Source: an uncultured Sulfitobacter sp. | Lineage (GTDB): Bacteria; Pseudomonadota; Alphaproteobacteria; Rhodobacterales; Rhodobacteraceae | Assembly (NCBI GenBank): GCA_947492925.1 | Contig: CANLOQ010000001.1 | Coordinates: 1,302,001-1,366,000 of the forward strand | Direction of reading: 5' to 3' | DNA: 64,000 nt | Shown here: in pieces, positions 18,160 to 26,307 of the stretch | Layout of the letters: every line of letters begins with the position of its first letter | Numbering within the stretch: the first letter of the stretch is position 1 | The notes under the pieces: model-generated | What the model was told of the DNA's origin: nothing | Seen by the model: the letters and a program-made list of their open reading frames with translations, nothing else | Database searches by the model: none | Made by a program: the position numbers and the translations under genes

Positions 18160-19740
18160 ATGTCTGAGATGCGGGAAGCAGCGATGAGCAGCAAGGCGTG
18201 GCCCTTTGAAGAGGCGCGCGCGGTGTTGAAACGCTATGCCAAAGCGCCGCCCGAGAAAGGATATGTTTTGTTCGAGACGGGGTATGGCCCGTCGGGTCTG
18301 CCGCATATCGGGACGTTTGGCGAAGTGGCGCGGACCACGATGATCAAACGCGCGTTTGAGGAGATTTCGGATATTCCCACCAAGCTGGTGTGTTTTTCCG
18401 ATGACCTTGATGGATTGCGCAAGGTGCCCGGCAATGTGCCCAACCCCGAGCGGCTGGAGCAGCATTTGCAGCGCCCGCTGACGTCGGTGCCTGATCCGTT
18501 CGGCAAATACGAGAGCTTTGGCCACCATAATAACGCGATGTTGCGGCGGTTTCTGGATACCTTTGGGTTTGAGTATGAGTTCATCTCGGCCAAGGAGTTT
18601 TACGCGTCAGGGCAGTTTGACGAGGTTCTGCTGCGGGCGGCTGAGAAATACGATGAGATCATGGCGGTGATGCTGAAATCCCTGCGCGAGGAGCGGGCGG
18701 CGACATATTCGATCTTTCTGCCGATCCATCCCGAAAGCGGGCGGGTGATGTATGTGCCGATGAAAGAGGTGAACGCCAAGGACGGCACGATCACCTTTGA
18801 AACCGAGGACGGTGAGGAAATGACGCTGCCGGTGACGGGCGGCAATGTGAAGTTGCAGTGGAAGCCGGATTTCGGCGCGCGCTGGGCGGCTTTGGACGTT
18901 GATTTTGAGATGTACGGAAAGGAACACGCGACGAATACGGCGATCTATGACCGGATTTGCGAGATCTTGGGGGGGCGGAAGCCGAATCATTTTTCCTATG
19001 AGCTTTTCCTCGATGAGAACGGGCAGAAGATTTCGAAGTCTTCGGGCAACGGGATTTCGATTGACGAATGGCTGACCTATGCCAGCACCGAAAGCCTGTC
19101 GTATTTCATGTACCAAAAGCCCAAGACGGCCAAGCGGATGCATTTTGATGTGATCCCCAAGGCGGTGGATGAATATCATCAGCAGCTGCGGGCCTATGTG
19201 GATCAGGACGCAAAGGGGCGGTTGAACAATCCGGTGTGGCACATTCACGGGGGCGATGTGCCCGTGTCGGATATGGTTGTGCCGTTTTCGATGTTGCTGA
19301 ATCTGGCGTCGGTTTCGAGTGCGGAGGACAAGTCGCAGTTGTGGGGCTTTATCCAGCGGTACGCGCCGGAAGCGTCGGCGGAAAACAATCCGGGGATGGA
19401 TGCGGCGGCGGGCCATGCGGTGCGGTACTACAATGATTTTGTGAAGCCGCAGAAGGTGTTCCGTGCGCCCACAGCGCTTGAGCGTGAGGCGCTGGAGGAA
19501 TTGCGCGACAAGCTGAAGGCGTGGGACGGGGGCCTTGATGCAGAGGAACTGCAATCAATGGTTTTTGCCGTGGGCAAGCCCCGGTTTGATCCGCTGCGCG
19601 ACTGGTTCACGGCGCTTTATGAAGTGCTGCTGGGGGCCAGTCAGGGGCCGCGCTTTGGGGGTTTTATCGCGCTTTATGGCGTGGACGAGACCATCGCGCT
19701 GATTGATGACGCGCTGGCGGGGAAACTGCTGGCGGCGTGA
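18160..19740 (+). CDS. lysK: Lysyl-tRNA synthetase, class I
   Basis: Charges tRNA-Lys; the archaeal-type class I enzyme (LysRS1), not the usual bacterial class II. About 526 residues. Class I motifs are clear: HIGT (HIGH) in [10 protein letters not shown] and KISKS (KMSKS) in [11 protein letters not shown]. Several in-frame Met codons exist (18124, 18151, 18160, 18169, 18184). I chose 18160, giving MSEMREAA, from recollection of relatives; 18184 has the better ribosome site (GGGAAG). No class II lysS is in the window, so this may be the sole LysRS. Single gene. Confidence 0.92.
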   Translation: MSEMREAAMSSKAWPFEEARAVLKRYAKAPPEKGYVLFETGYGPSGLPHIGTFGEVARTTMIKRAFEEISDIPTKLVCFSDDLDGLRKVPGNVPNPERLEQHLQRPLTSVPDPFGKYESFGHHNNAMLRRFLDTFGFEYEFISAKEFYASGQFDEVLLRAAEKYDEIMAVMLKSLREERAATYSIFLPIHPESGRVMYVPMKEVNAKDGTITFETEDGEEMTLPVTGGNVKLQWKPDFGARWAALDVDFEMYGKEHATNTAIYDRICEILGGRKPNHFSYELFLDENGQKISKSSGNGISIDEWLTYASTESLSYFMYQKPKTAKRMHFDVIPKAVDEYHQQLRAYVDQDAKGRLNNPVWHIHGGDVPVSDMVVPFSMLLNLASVSSAEDKSQLWGFIQRYAPEASAENNPGMDAAAGHAVRYYNDFVKPQKVFRAPTALEREALEELRDKLKAWDGGLDAEELQSMVFAVGKPRFDPLRDWFTALYEVLLGASQGPRFGGFIALYGVDETIALIDDALAGKLLAA

Positions 19741-19800
19741 AACTCTTGCCCTGAAGGGTGCGTGGCTTAGGTGTTACGCAACCTTGCAGGGAGAGAGATC

Positions 19801-20202
19801 ATGTGGAAATTCGTCATTGCCGCGGCACTGAGCGTGCTGTTGGCCTTTGGGGCGGCGGCGCAGCAAACCGAGATTGAGGACACGATCAACAGCCAGCTTG
19901 AGGCGTTCAAGGCGGATGATTTCGAGCAGGCGTTCACCTACGCCACGCCGACATTGCAGCAGTTGTTCCAGACGCCAAAAAACTTTGAGCGGATGGTGAC
20001 CGGGGGCTATCCGATGGTTTGGCGGCCGGCGGAGGTGCGGTATCTTGAGCTGCGCGACTACGAAGGGTCGATGTGGCAGAAGGTGCAGATCACGGACGCC
20101 AAGGGGGCGACACATTTATTGTTGTACCGGATGCAGCAGACGCCGGACGGCTGGCGCATCGGGGGTGTGCAGATACTGGAGGCACCGGGGGCCACGGCCT
20201 GA
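19801..20202 (+). CDS. DUF4864 family exported protein
   Basis: 133 residues with a Sec signal (residues 1-20, cleavage near AAA-QQT). The mature part, IEDTINSQLEAFKADDFEQAFTYA... ending in DGWRIGGVQIL, is a SnoaL/NTF2-like fold of DUF4864. Function unknown; presumably periplasmic. A GGGAGAGAG ribosome site lies just before the ATG. It ends 6 bases from the convergent racemase-family gene. Confidence 0.82.
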   Translation: MWKFVIAAALSVLLAFGAAAQQTEIEDTINSQLEAFKADDFEQAFTYATPTLQQLFQTPKNFERMVTGGYPMVWRPAEVRYLELRDYEGSMWQKVQITDAKGATHLLLYRMQQTPDGWRIGGVQILEAPGATA

Positions 20203-20208
20203 ACCGGG

Positions 20209-21264
20209 TTATCCCCAGATGTCGCCAACGGTGTAGCCCTGCGGGAAGGGATCAGACGGGTCCAGCATGTACTGGCTGACGCCGTAGATCCAACCGCGCC
20301 CGGACAGGCTGGGGATGATGGCGTCGTGATCGCCCACTTTGGCAAGACCTTCGATGCGGCCCGTGAAGGTTGTGCCGAGAGGGCCCGCATTGACATAGTC
20401 CTGACCCACTTCAAGCAGCCCTTTCGCGTGCAGCACAGCCATTTTGGCGCAGGTGCCTGTGCCACAGGGAGACCGGTCAAGCGCGCCGCTAAGCCGGTCC
20501 GGACGGTTGGGGTCATAGGCACCTGAAGAGACGGTGACGGCACCGCGCCCGTGTGTATCAGGGGCAAGAGGTGCTGCGTTGAGTTGCGAGATCGTGGGGC
20601 CGGTGAGGGCGGGATTTTCGGGGTGTGAGACGGGATATTGCGCGACCGCAGCGGCGCGCATCGCCTCGCTGGCGCGGACAATCGCACTGCCGTTTTGTGC
20701 CCTAGGGTCAATGCCGAATTGTGCCGCGTCTGCAATGACATAGAACATCCCACCCCATGCGATATCAACGGTGATCTGCCCGTGACCCGGCACGTCAAGC
20801 GGCACATCAAGATGGATTGCAAAGGCGGGTACGTTCAGAAAGGACACACGCGTAACCTTGCCATCCTTGCAGTGGGCGGTGACCTGTATCAGCCCGGCGG
20901 GCGTTTCAAGGGTCAGGTTTGTAACGGGCTCCATCATGGGCAGAATGCCCGTCTCAAGAAGCACGGTGGTCACGCAGATCGTGTTGCTGCCGGACATGGG
21001 CGGGTATTCTGTCTGTTCCATTATGATGAAACCGGCGTCGGCGTCGGGGTGTGACGCGGGCACGATGGCATTGCAACACAGCGCGGGGTTGCCGCGCGGT
21101 TCGCGCAGCATCATCAGGCGGATGTCGTCGTGGTGTGCTTCCATATCCTGCATCTGCTCAAAGACGCTGGCCCCTTTCAGTGGCGGCATCCCACCGGTGA
21201 TAACGCGGCCTCCTTCGCCCTCGGCGTGGGCCTCGACCGCGGTGATCATGCGGGTGCTGCGCAT
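20209..21264 (-). CDS. Proline racemase family: hydroxyproline epimerase or trans-3-hydroxyproline dehydratase
   Basis: 351 residues, cytoplasmic. The second active-site Cys is in DRSPCGTGTCA. The first, normally MCGHGT, reads MSGSNT, so Ser replaces Cys, giving a Ser/Cys pair. In this superfamily Cys/Cys marks proline racemases and 4-hydroxyproline epimerases, Thr/Cys marks trans-3-hydroxyproline dehydratases, and Ser/Cys is found in enzymes with mixed epimerase/dehydratase activity. Catabolism of collagen- or algal-derived hydroxyproline is likely. No other hydroxyproline genes are adjacent. GGGGGAAACACCA precedes the ATG. Confidence 0.85.
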   Translation of the reverse strand: MRSTRMITAVEAHAEGEGGRVITGGMPPLKGASVFEQMQDMEAHHDDIRLMMLREPRGNPALCCNAIVPASHPDADAGFIIMEQTEYPPMSGSNTICVTTVLLETGILPMMEPVTNLTLETPAGLIQVTAHCKDGKVTRVSFLNVPAFAIHLDVPLDVPGHGQITVDIAWGGMFYVIADAAQFGIDPRAQNGSAIVRASEAMRAAAVAQYPVSHPENPALTGPTISQLNAAPLAPDTHGRGAVTVSSGAYDPNRPDRLSGALDRSPCGTGTCAKMAVLHAKGLLEVGQDYVNAGPLGTTFTGRIEGLAKVGDHDAIIPSLSGRGWIYGVSQYMLDPSDPFPQGYTVGDIWG

Positions 21265-21480
21265 TGGTGTTTCCCCCCTGTTCGGATGGGGCAAAGGTGG
21301 CACGCGGGTGCCGCCGCCGGAAGGGCAAATCGCGCGCGCCGTTGCGCGGGCACCGCGCGGGTGTCTCAGCCCCGCTTAAACCTTTGTTGATACTTACCCG
21401 AGCCTGAACCAGCGCAGGCCATCGGCATGGCGCAGTCAACACATGATGCGGGCAGGTGCCCCTTCAGAAAGGGATATGCG

Positions 21481-23769
21481 ATGAATAAGGCGATTACAGA
21501 CGGCGTGGTGCTGATGCCGACACCTTTTGCGAACGGTCTGGATGTCTGGTCAAGCGGGGATGGCACGCCCGGTTCGGACACCTATGAGAACGCAACGAAT
21601 GCATTGTTTGTCGCGGCAGATCAGGACTTTGGCGGGGCGCTGGAACTGCTGAAGACACAGAACACGCAAAAGCTGCGCTTTATGGGCCAGACGCCGATCC
21701 TGCCGGGATGCTATCTGCGGGTCAGCACGCGGGTGAAGGCGATCAGTGGCAACCTGCCATCGGTGCGCATTGGGGGCTATCCGGCGCGGGGCAACGGGGC
21801 GCGGGTGAACGGGCTGGCCGAATTTGCGCCGTTCACCACGCTGCAAAGCTATGGCGAGACGGTTGAGATCAGCGCGATCATCGGCACCGGCGGGCGCGGC
21901 GGCGTTGACATGGTCTGGGGTACGGAGCCGGTTTACGGACATTTCGGTATTGATCTGGTGGGGCCGAATGGTGGCATTGTGCGGGTCGACGACATTCAGA
22001 TCGAAGATGTAACATCGGTTTTTTTGCGCGATATGATTTCGATGGTGGATGTGACCGATTTTGGTGCCATCGGGAACGGCAATAGGGACAACACGGCCGC
22101 GTTTGAGGCGGCCAATTCAGCCGCCAACGGGCGCACGGTGTTCGTTCCGGCGGGTCATTTCCGGCTGGCCAATGATGTGACCATCGACACGCCGGTCAAG
22201 TTTGAAGGGCGGGTCAGCATGCCCGATACCGCCGTGCTGCTGCTGCGCCGGAACTTTGATCTGCCGACCTATATCGAGGCGTTTGAAGATGAAGAGGTGG
22301 CGTTCAAGAAGGCGTTTCAGGCATTGCTGAACAACGCCGATCACGAGTCGCTTGACCTTGGGGGGCGCAAGGTGAACGTGACCGGGCCGCTGGACATGCA
22401 GTCGACCGTGCCGGGTACAAATTCCTATGCGACGCGGCGGGTTATTCGTAACGGACAGCTGGAAGCCGCGGCAAGTGCGGCATGGAACACGGATGTGTTC
22501 AATTCGGGCGGCACCTATTCGCCCAGCAATTCACGCACGCTGACGTCGGTGACAAATGTGGCCAGTATCCCCATCGGATCGCTGGTGGAGGGCAATGGCG
22601 TGGGCCGGGAGGTCTATGTGCGCGACCGTGATCTGGCCCGGCAGGAAATTACGCTGAGCAAGCCTTTGTATGATGCGGAGGGGCGGCAGAATTTCACCTT
22701 CCGCAGGTTCAAATACATGCTGGATTTCGGGGGCTTCAATGCGCTGAGCAAATTCGTGATCGCGGATGTGGAGTTGCAGTGTAACAACCGCTGTTCGGGG
22801 ATCATGCTGGCGCGGGGGGGGATCACCTTTCATCTGCGGGACAGTTTCATCAGCCGTCCGGCGGACCGTGGGGTCACATCGATCGGGACAGGTTGTCAGG
22901 GGATGCTGATTGACAGGTGTCAGTTTCTGTCGGCTGAGGATGCGTTGAACGTACCCGCGCGGCGCACCATTGGTTTCAACACCAACACCAATGACGCCAA
23001 GATCCGCGACAACCGCGCGACACGGTTCAGGCATTTTGGTCTTTTGGGTGGGTCGAACAACCAGTTCACCAATAACCACTTTTTTCAGGGGGACGGTGTT
23101 GCCAACGGCGTGCGGTCTGCGGGTCTGATCCTTGCGAGCCAGAGTGTCGGTACGATCATTTCCAACAATTACGTCGACAATTGTTCGATTGAGTGGACAA
23201 ACGAGCATGACCCAAGCCCCGAGTTCACGTCCGGATTTTCCTTTTCCGCGCTTAGCATTACCGACAACATGTTCCTGTCGGGTGATGTGGCCCCCTGGTT
23301 CAGTTATATCATCATCAAGCCGCATGGCGCGGGGCATTTCCTGAATGGTGTGACCATCACGGGCAACCGGTTTCGCAGTTTGAACGGTTTTATCGACAGG
23401 GTGGAGCGGGTGGATACCAGCTTTGCCGATCTGGACTTTGGCAGGATTCGCAATCTGGAGTTTTCCAGCAATTCCTTTTTGGGGGTAACAACACAGGTGA
23501 TGAACCCGGCGCAGATTGAATACACGCAATCATCGGTTGATGATGCATGGATCATCAGCGCGGCGGACAAGCTGCCCTTTGGCGGGGAAGCATCGACCGT
23601 GGATTCGATTGTGGCGCTCGGGCCGGTGCGCAATGCAAGCAATGTAAGGCAGTATGACATGCCATATGTCGATCCGTCGCGAGGGGCGAACCGGGACCAG
23701 ATTCAGGTTGTCTGGCCGTCCGAGGTGCGCGGCAAGGTGCAGGCGACGATCCGCATGGACAACCGGTAA
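21481..23769 (+). CDS. Right-handed beta-helix protein, pectate-lyase-3/GH28-related
   Basis: 762 residues. Residues about 1-180 are a distinct beta-rich domain with many Gly and Asp residues. From DVTDFGAIGNGNRDNTAAFE the sequence enters the Pectate_lyase_3 fold (DFGAxGDGxxDDTxAF), then a long helix of N-rich turns (FTNNHFFQG, TIISNNYVDN, SITDNMFLSG). There is no signal peptide or membrane segment. Such folds occur in polysaccharide lyases, epimerases and phage tail spikes; I see no definite catalytic residues. The ATG at 21481 follows GAAAGGGA; an in-frame start at 21427 is less likely. Possibly an exopolysaccharide enzyme or surface protein. Confidence 0.8.
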   Translation: MNKAITDGVVLMPTPFANGLDVWSSGDGTPGSDTYENATNALFVAADQDFGGALELLKTQNTQKLRFMGQTPILPGCYLRVSTRVKAISGNLPSVRIGGYPARGNGARVNGLAEFAPFTTLQSYGETVEISAIIGTGGRGGVDMVWGTEPVYGHFGIDLVGPNGGIVRVDDIQIEDVTSVFLRDMISMVDVTDFGAIGNGNRDNTAAFEAANSAANGRTVFVPAGHFRLANDVTIDTPVKFEGRVSMPDTAVLLLRRNFDLPTYIEAFEDEEVAFKKAFQALLNNADHESLDLGGRKVNVTGPLDMQSTVPGTNSYATRRVIRNGQLEAAASAAWNTDVFNSGGTYSPSNSRTLTSVTNVASIPIGSLVEGNGVGREVYVRDRDLARQEITLSKPLYDAEGRQNFTFRRFKYMLDFGGFNALSKFVIADVELQCNNRCSGIMLARGGITFHLRDSFISRPADRGVTSIGTGCQGMLIDRCQFLSAEDALNVPARRTIGFNTNTNDAKIRDNRATRFRHFGLLGGSNNQFTNNHFFQGDGVANGVRSAGLILASQSVGTIISNNYVDNCSIEWTNEHDPSPEFTSGFSFSALSITDNMFLSGDVAPWFSYIIIKPHGAGHFLNGVTITGNRFRSLNGFIDRVERVDTSFADLDFGRIRNLEFSSNSFLGVTTQVMNPAQIEYTQSSVDDAWIISAADKLPFGGEASTVDSIVALGPVRNASNVRQYDMPYVDPSRGANRDQIQVVWPSEVRGKVQATIRMDNR

Positions 23770-23772
23770 AGC

Positions 23773-23809
23773 TGATGCCCCGCTGCAAGGGTGGCGGGGC
23801 GTTCATCAG
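23773..23809. terminator. Hairpin between convergent genes
   Basis: Arms GCCCCGC (23777-23783) and GCGGGGC (23794-23800), with flanking TGAT and ATCA that extend the stem imperfectly. There is no T tract on either strand. It sits between the beta-helix gene and the outer-membrane protein gene and could stop transcription from both. Confidence 0.45.
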
Positions 23810-23811
23810 GA

Positions 23812-24483
23812 TCAGAAGCTGTGCCAGAGGCCCAGCTTGAGTGCTGATTTTTCTTGATCCTCGAAAGGAATTTGTGCGCCGATTTTGAAACTTATCCCAA
23901 GGTCTTTGGGACGGATGAGTACGGAAGGCTCGAATGCGCCGTAGATGTCGTTTTCTTGGTGCGAGAGGTTCACCTCTAGAATGCCCGAAATCGTATCGGT
24001 CAGCGCCATGCCCAGCGTGCCGTCTAGTTTGACGATGTGTTCGCTGAGCTTTGGTTCGATGATCACGGCGGCGTCAATGTTGACCCAGCCGTTCCGTTCA
24101 TCCAGCTGGAAACCACGGCCCCAGGACAGGCCGGTTTTCAGGGTTGGTCGCTGCATTTCATTGCCCCAGAGACCGCCGATGCCAATCTCATATGAGAATT
24201 TGCTGTCGCGGTCGGTTGGGCCGATAGCACGGCGAAGGAAGATGTTTCCAAATCCGTTGCGCACATTCTGCGCGTTGGTGAAGGTGCTGACGTCCAACCC
24301 GATGGTTGTTGTGCTGGACAGGCCGTATTCAACATATAACGCGTTTGTTGTTTCCGAAAACTTGGTTGCCCCAAAGCTGAGTGACACAAAACCAGTGGCC
24401 TCCTCGCGCAGCCACGCGCCTGCCTGCGCGTTTTGCGGGATGGCCCAGAGTGCCAAGAATGCACATAGAATTGCCGTTTTCAT
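23812..24483 (-). CDS. Predicted outer-membrane beta-barrel protein
   Basis: 223 residues with a Sec signal (cleavage near AQA-GAW, residue 21). The mature part alternates polar and hydrophobic residues in strand-like runs (FVSLSFGATKF, TTIGLDVSTFT, SYEIGIGGLWG) and ends in Phe (LWHSF), the usual C-terminal signature for the BAM insertion machinery. Function unknown; a porin-like or structural role is possible. Monocistronic and convergent with the beta-helix gene. Confidence 0.75.
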   Translation of the reverse strand: MKTAILCAFLALWAIPQNAQAGAWLREEATGFVSLSFGATKFSETTNALYVEYGLSSTTTIGLDVSTFTNAQNVRNGFGNIFLRRAIGPTDRDSKFSYEIGIGGLWGNEMQRPTLKTGLSWGRGFQLDERNGWVNIDAAVIIEPKLSEHIVKLDGTLGMALTDTISGILEVNLSHQENDIYGAFEPSVLIRPKDLGISFKIGAQIPFEDQEKSALKLGLWHSF

Positions 24484-24576
24484 GGGACTTAAGTTTAGGG
24501 GTGTTTTACCTTAGGTAGATATGAAAAATTCTACACAACCCTGAATATGTGTGCCATGTGACAGAAGCGCCGCACG

Positions 24577-24609
24577 AAAAAGCCCGACGCGATGTGCGCC
24601 GGGCCTTTT
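24577..24609 (-). terminator. Terminator after the PLDc_N gene
   Basis: A GC-rich stem of AAAAGCCCGACGC against GCGCCGGGCCTTTT (one bulge), followed on the minus strand by TTTTTCG. It lies 22 bases past the stop of the 61-residue gene. Confidence 0.75.
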
Positions 24610-24630
24610 GTTCTTGCTTTCGTTCGGATG

Positions 24631-24816
24631 TCAGACCCGGACGGCTCCACCGCGGGGGCCAGCGATCAACCAAGCGATCAGGCCAAGCACCGGCAGCAGG
24701 AGGATCACAACAGTCCAGACGATTTTCGCCAGACCCGATGCGCCGGATGTGATGACTTGATAGATCGCATAGATGTTTGCGATCAGGATAATGAGGCCGA
24801 GAATACCATATTCCAT
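24631..24816 (-). CDS. Small PLDc_N domain membrane protein
   Basis: 61 residues with two membrane helices (LGLIILIANIYAIYQVI and IVWTVVILLLPVLGLIAWLI) and a short basic tail. The pattern KIVWTVVILLLPVLGLIAW matches the phospholipase D N-terminal (PLDc_N) domain, which occurs alone as a short inner-membrane protein in many bacteria. No catalytic PLD part is present. Single gene. Confidence 0.85.
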   Translation of the reverse strand: MEYGILGLIILIANIYAIYQVITSGASGLAKIVWTVVILLLPVLGLIAWLIAGPRGGAVRV

Positions 24817-24967
24817 TGAGTGTCTCCTTTGCGTTTTGCTTGGGAATTAAACCCTGGTTGCGACAAAAGGTTCCAAACTGATTGATCAAAACAATGCTAC
24901 GCAGTTTTACGGATGACATCGGCGGTGGGGCACCCCATCTCTGCCTGAGGTAGAAAAGGAGACCGCC

Positions 24968-25204
24968 ATGCAATGCCCCATCGACGGAACCGCGCTTGTG
25001 ATTACAGACCGCAGCGGGGTCGAGATTGACTATTGTCCCAAGTGCCGGGGTGTCTGGCTGGATCGGGGCGAACTGGACAAGATCATCGACCGCGCGGCAC
25101 CGCCCGCCGCCCCCCAGCAGGCAGCGCCGCAGCGGGGGTACGAAGATCGCGGATACAAAAAGAAAAAGCGCGGCGGGTTTCTGGAAGATTTGTTCGATTT
25201 CTGA
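24968..25204 (+). CDS. Zinc-ribbon protein, zf-TFIIB type
   Basis: 78 residues. An N-terminal ribbon with CPIDG and CPKCRGVWLDRGELD matches the short TFIIB-like zinc ribbon common in bacteria. A Pro/Ala-rich linker and a basic KKKKRGG tail follow, ending in FLEDLFDF. The role is unknown. GGAGACCGCC lies before the ATG. Convergent with the next gene. Confidence 0.85.
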   Translation: MQCPIDGTALVITDRSGVEIDYCPKCRGVWLDRGELDKIIDRAAPPAAPQQAAPQRGYEDRGYKKKKRGGFLEDLFDF

Positions 25205-25216
25205 TCGGGGGCGGGA

Positions 25217-25663
25217 TCAGACCGCCGGCAGGACATCGCAGGCGCGGAAAGCGGCCACTGCGGGTGCAGCATAAGTCAGAGGGATGGTCACGGTTTGATC
25301 GCCAAGCGTGGCCGTGAATGACTGATTGAACTGCATTCCGTTCAGGACATTGCCGAACCCGCTGTCGGTAACGCTAAACGTGCGGTCATCATCGCTGAGC
25401 CGGTGGCGATCTGTCGTGATCGCCAAGGAGAGCGGGCCGTTGAATTGGATGGCAAAAACCGGTGCGGCTATGAAAGGCGCGGTTTGCGTGATGGCGATGG
25501 TATAGACCGGTATCGCCGGATCGTAGGTCAGTTTGACAGCGGCATCGGCGGTTTCATGGGTCAGAACGCAAGGTATTCCGGGGGTGAATTCCCATGCTTT
25601 GGCAGGATTCATCGATGCAAGAACAAGGGCAAGAAACGCACTAGTGATCGTACGAGTGCGCAT
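25217..25663 (-). CDS. Hypothetical exported protein
   Basis: 148 residues with a Sec signal (residues 1-23, cleavage near AKA-WEF). Two Cys residues (PCVLTH and ACDVLP) could form a disulfide. I do not recognise the family. The mature part is beta-rich (IAITQTAPFIAAPVFAIQFN). It follows the DUF4304 gene at a distance of 18 bases and may be the last gene of the uvrB transcript. Confidence 0.7.
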   Translation of the reverse strand: MRTRTITSAFLALVLASMNPAKAWEFTPGIPCVLTHETADAAVKLTYDPAIPVYTIAITQTAPFIAAPVFAIQFNGPLSLAITTDRHRLSDDDRTFSVTDSGFGNVLNGMQFNQSFTATLGDQTVTIPLTYAAPAVAAFRACDVLPAV

Positions 25664-25681
25664 GCGCTTTCCTTTCCGCAG

Positions 25682-26305
25682 TCAGACTAAACCCTGCTTC
25701 TCGGCCCAGCTTTGAACAACCCGCATGTGGCCCTGCGGCGGGCGCTCCCTTGCTGCGCAAGCGTCAAGATACTGCGACAGAATTTTTTTTGCTGCAGGAA
25801 TGTCATCTTGGCCGAGCGCGATGCAGGTCTGAACGATGCCGCGTGGGGTCTGGAAGTTGAACGGCGCTATGTCGTGCACGTCAGACATAAGTTGTTCGTA
25901 GCTGCAAACTTTTTCGAAAGCCGCAAGCGCTTGGACGACATAGGGCGCTGTGCGGGTTGGATTTTGCGCATGGTACTTTGCGTCAAGATAGACGACTGCG
26001 CTGGGCGTCACTTTGACGAAATGGTGCTGAATGGGGCAATTGTAGATTGAGATCCAGTCTGGGTTTGGATCAGTCGGACCATAACTTTCAGCTTCCGGGA
26101 CAAAACAACCCCCTTCGAGAGCGAACTTGCCATGCAGGCTGCCTGTCGCGGACATGAGACGGAGGGAGAAATGATGGACCAGCCCGTTTTCCAAACGCCG
26201 GTTGAAGGCGTTTCGACGTTTTCGGAAACCGGCGGCCTGAAGCATGGGTGCGATATGGAAAACGATCGTTTTGGCGTAAGCTGCGTTAGATGGTACGCTC
26301 GACAT
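25682..26305 (-). CDS. DUF4304-like protein
   Basis: 207 residues, cytoplasmic. The N-terminus MLQAAGFRKRRNAFNRRLENGLVHHFSLRL resembles the DUF4304 pattern of a short helix, then G-F-x-K-[KR]-x-x-x-F, then a beta-strand with His residues. Its start lies only 2 bases after the uvrB stop, so it is probably translationally coupled to uvrB. Function unknown. Confidence 0.65.
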   Translation of the reverse strand: MSSVPSNAAYAKTIVFHIAPMLQAAGFRKRRNAFNRRLENGLVHHFSLRLMSATGSLHGKFALEGGCFVPEAESYGPTDPNPDWISIYNCPIQHHFVKVTPSAVVYLDAKYHAQNPTRTAPYVVQALAAFEKVCSYEQLMSDVHDIAPFNFQTPRGIVQTCIALGQDDIPAAKKILSQYLDACAARERPPQGHMRVVQSWAEKQGLV

Positions 26306-26307
26306 TC

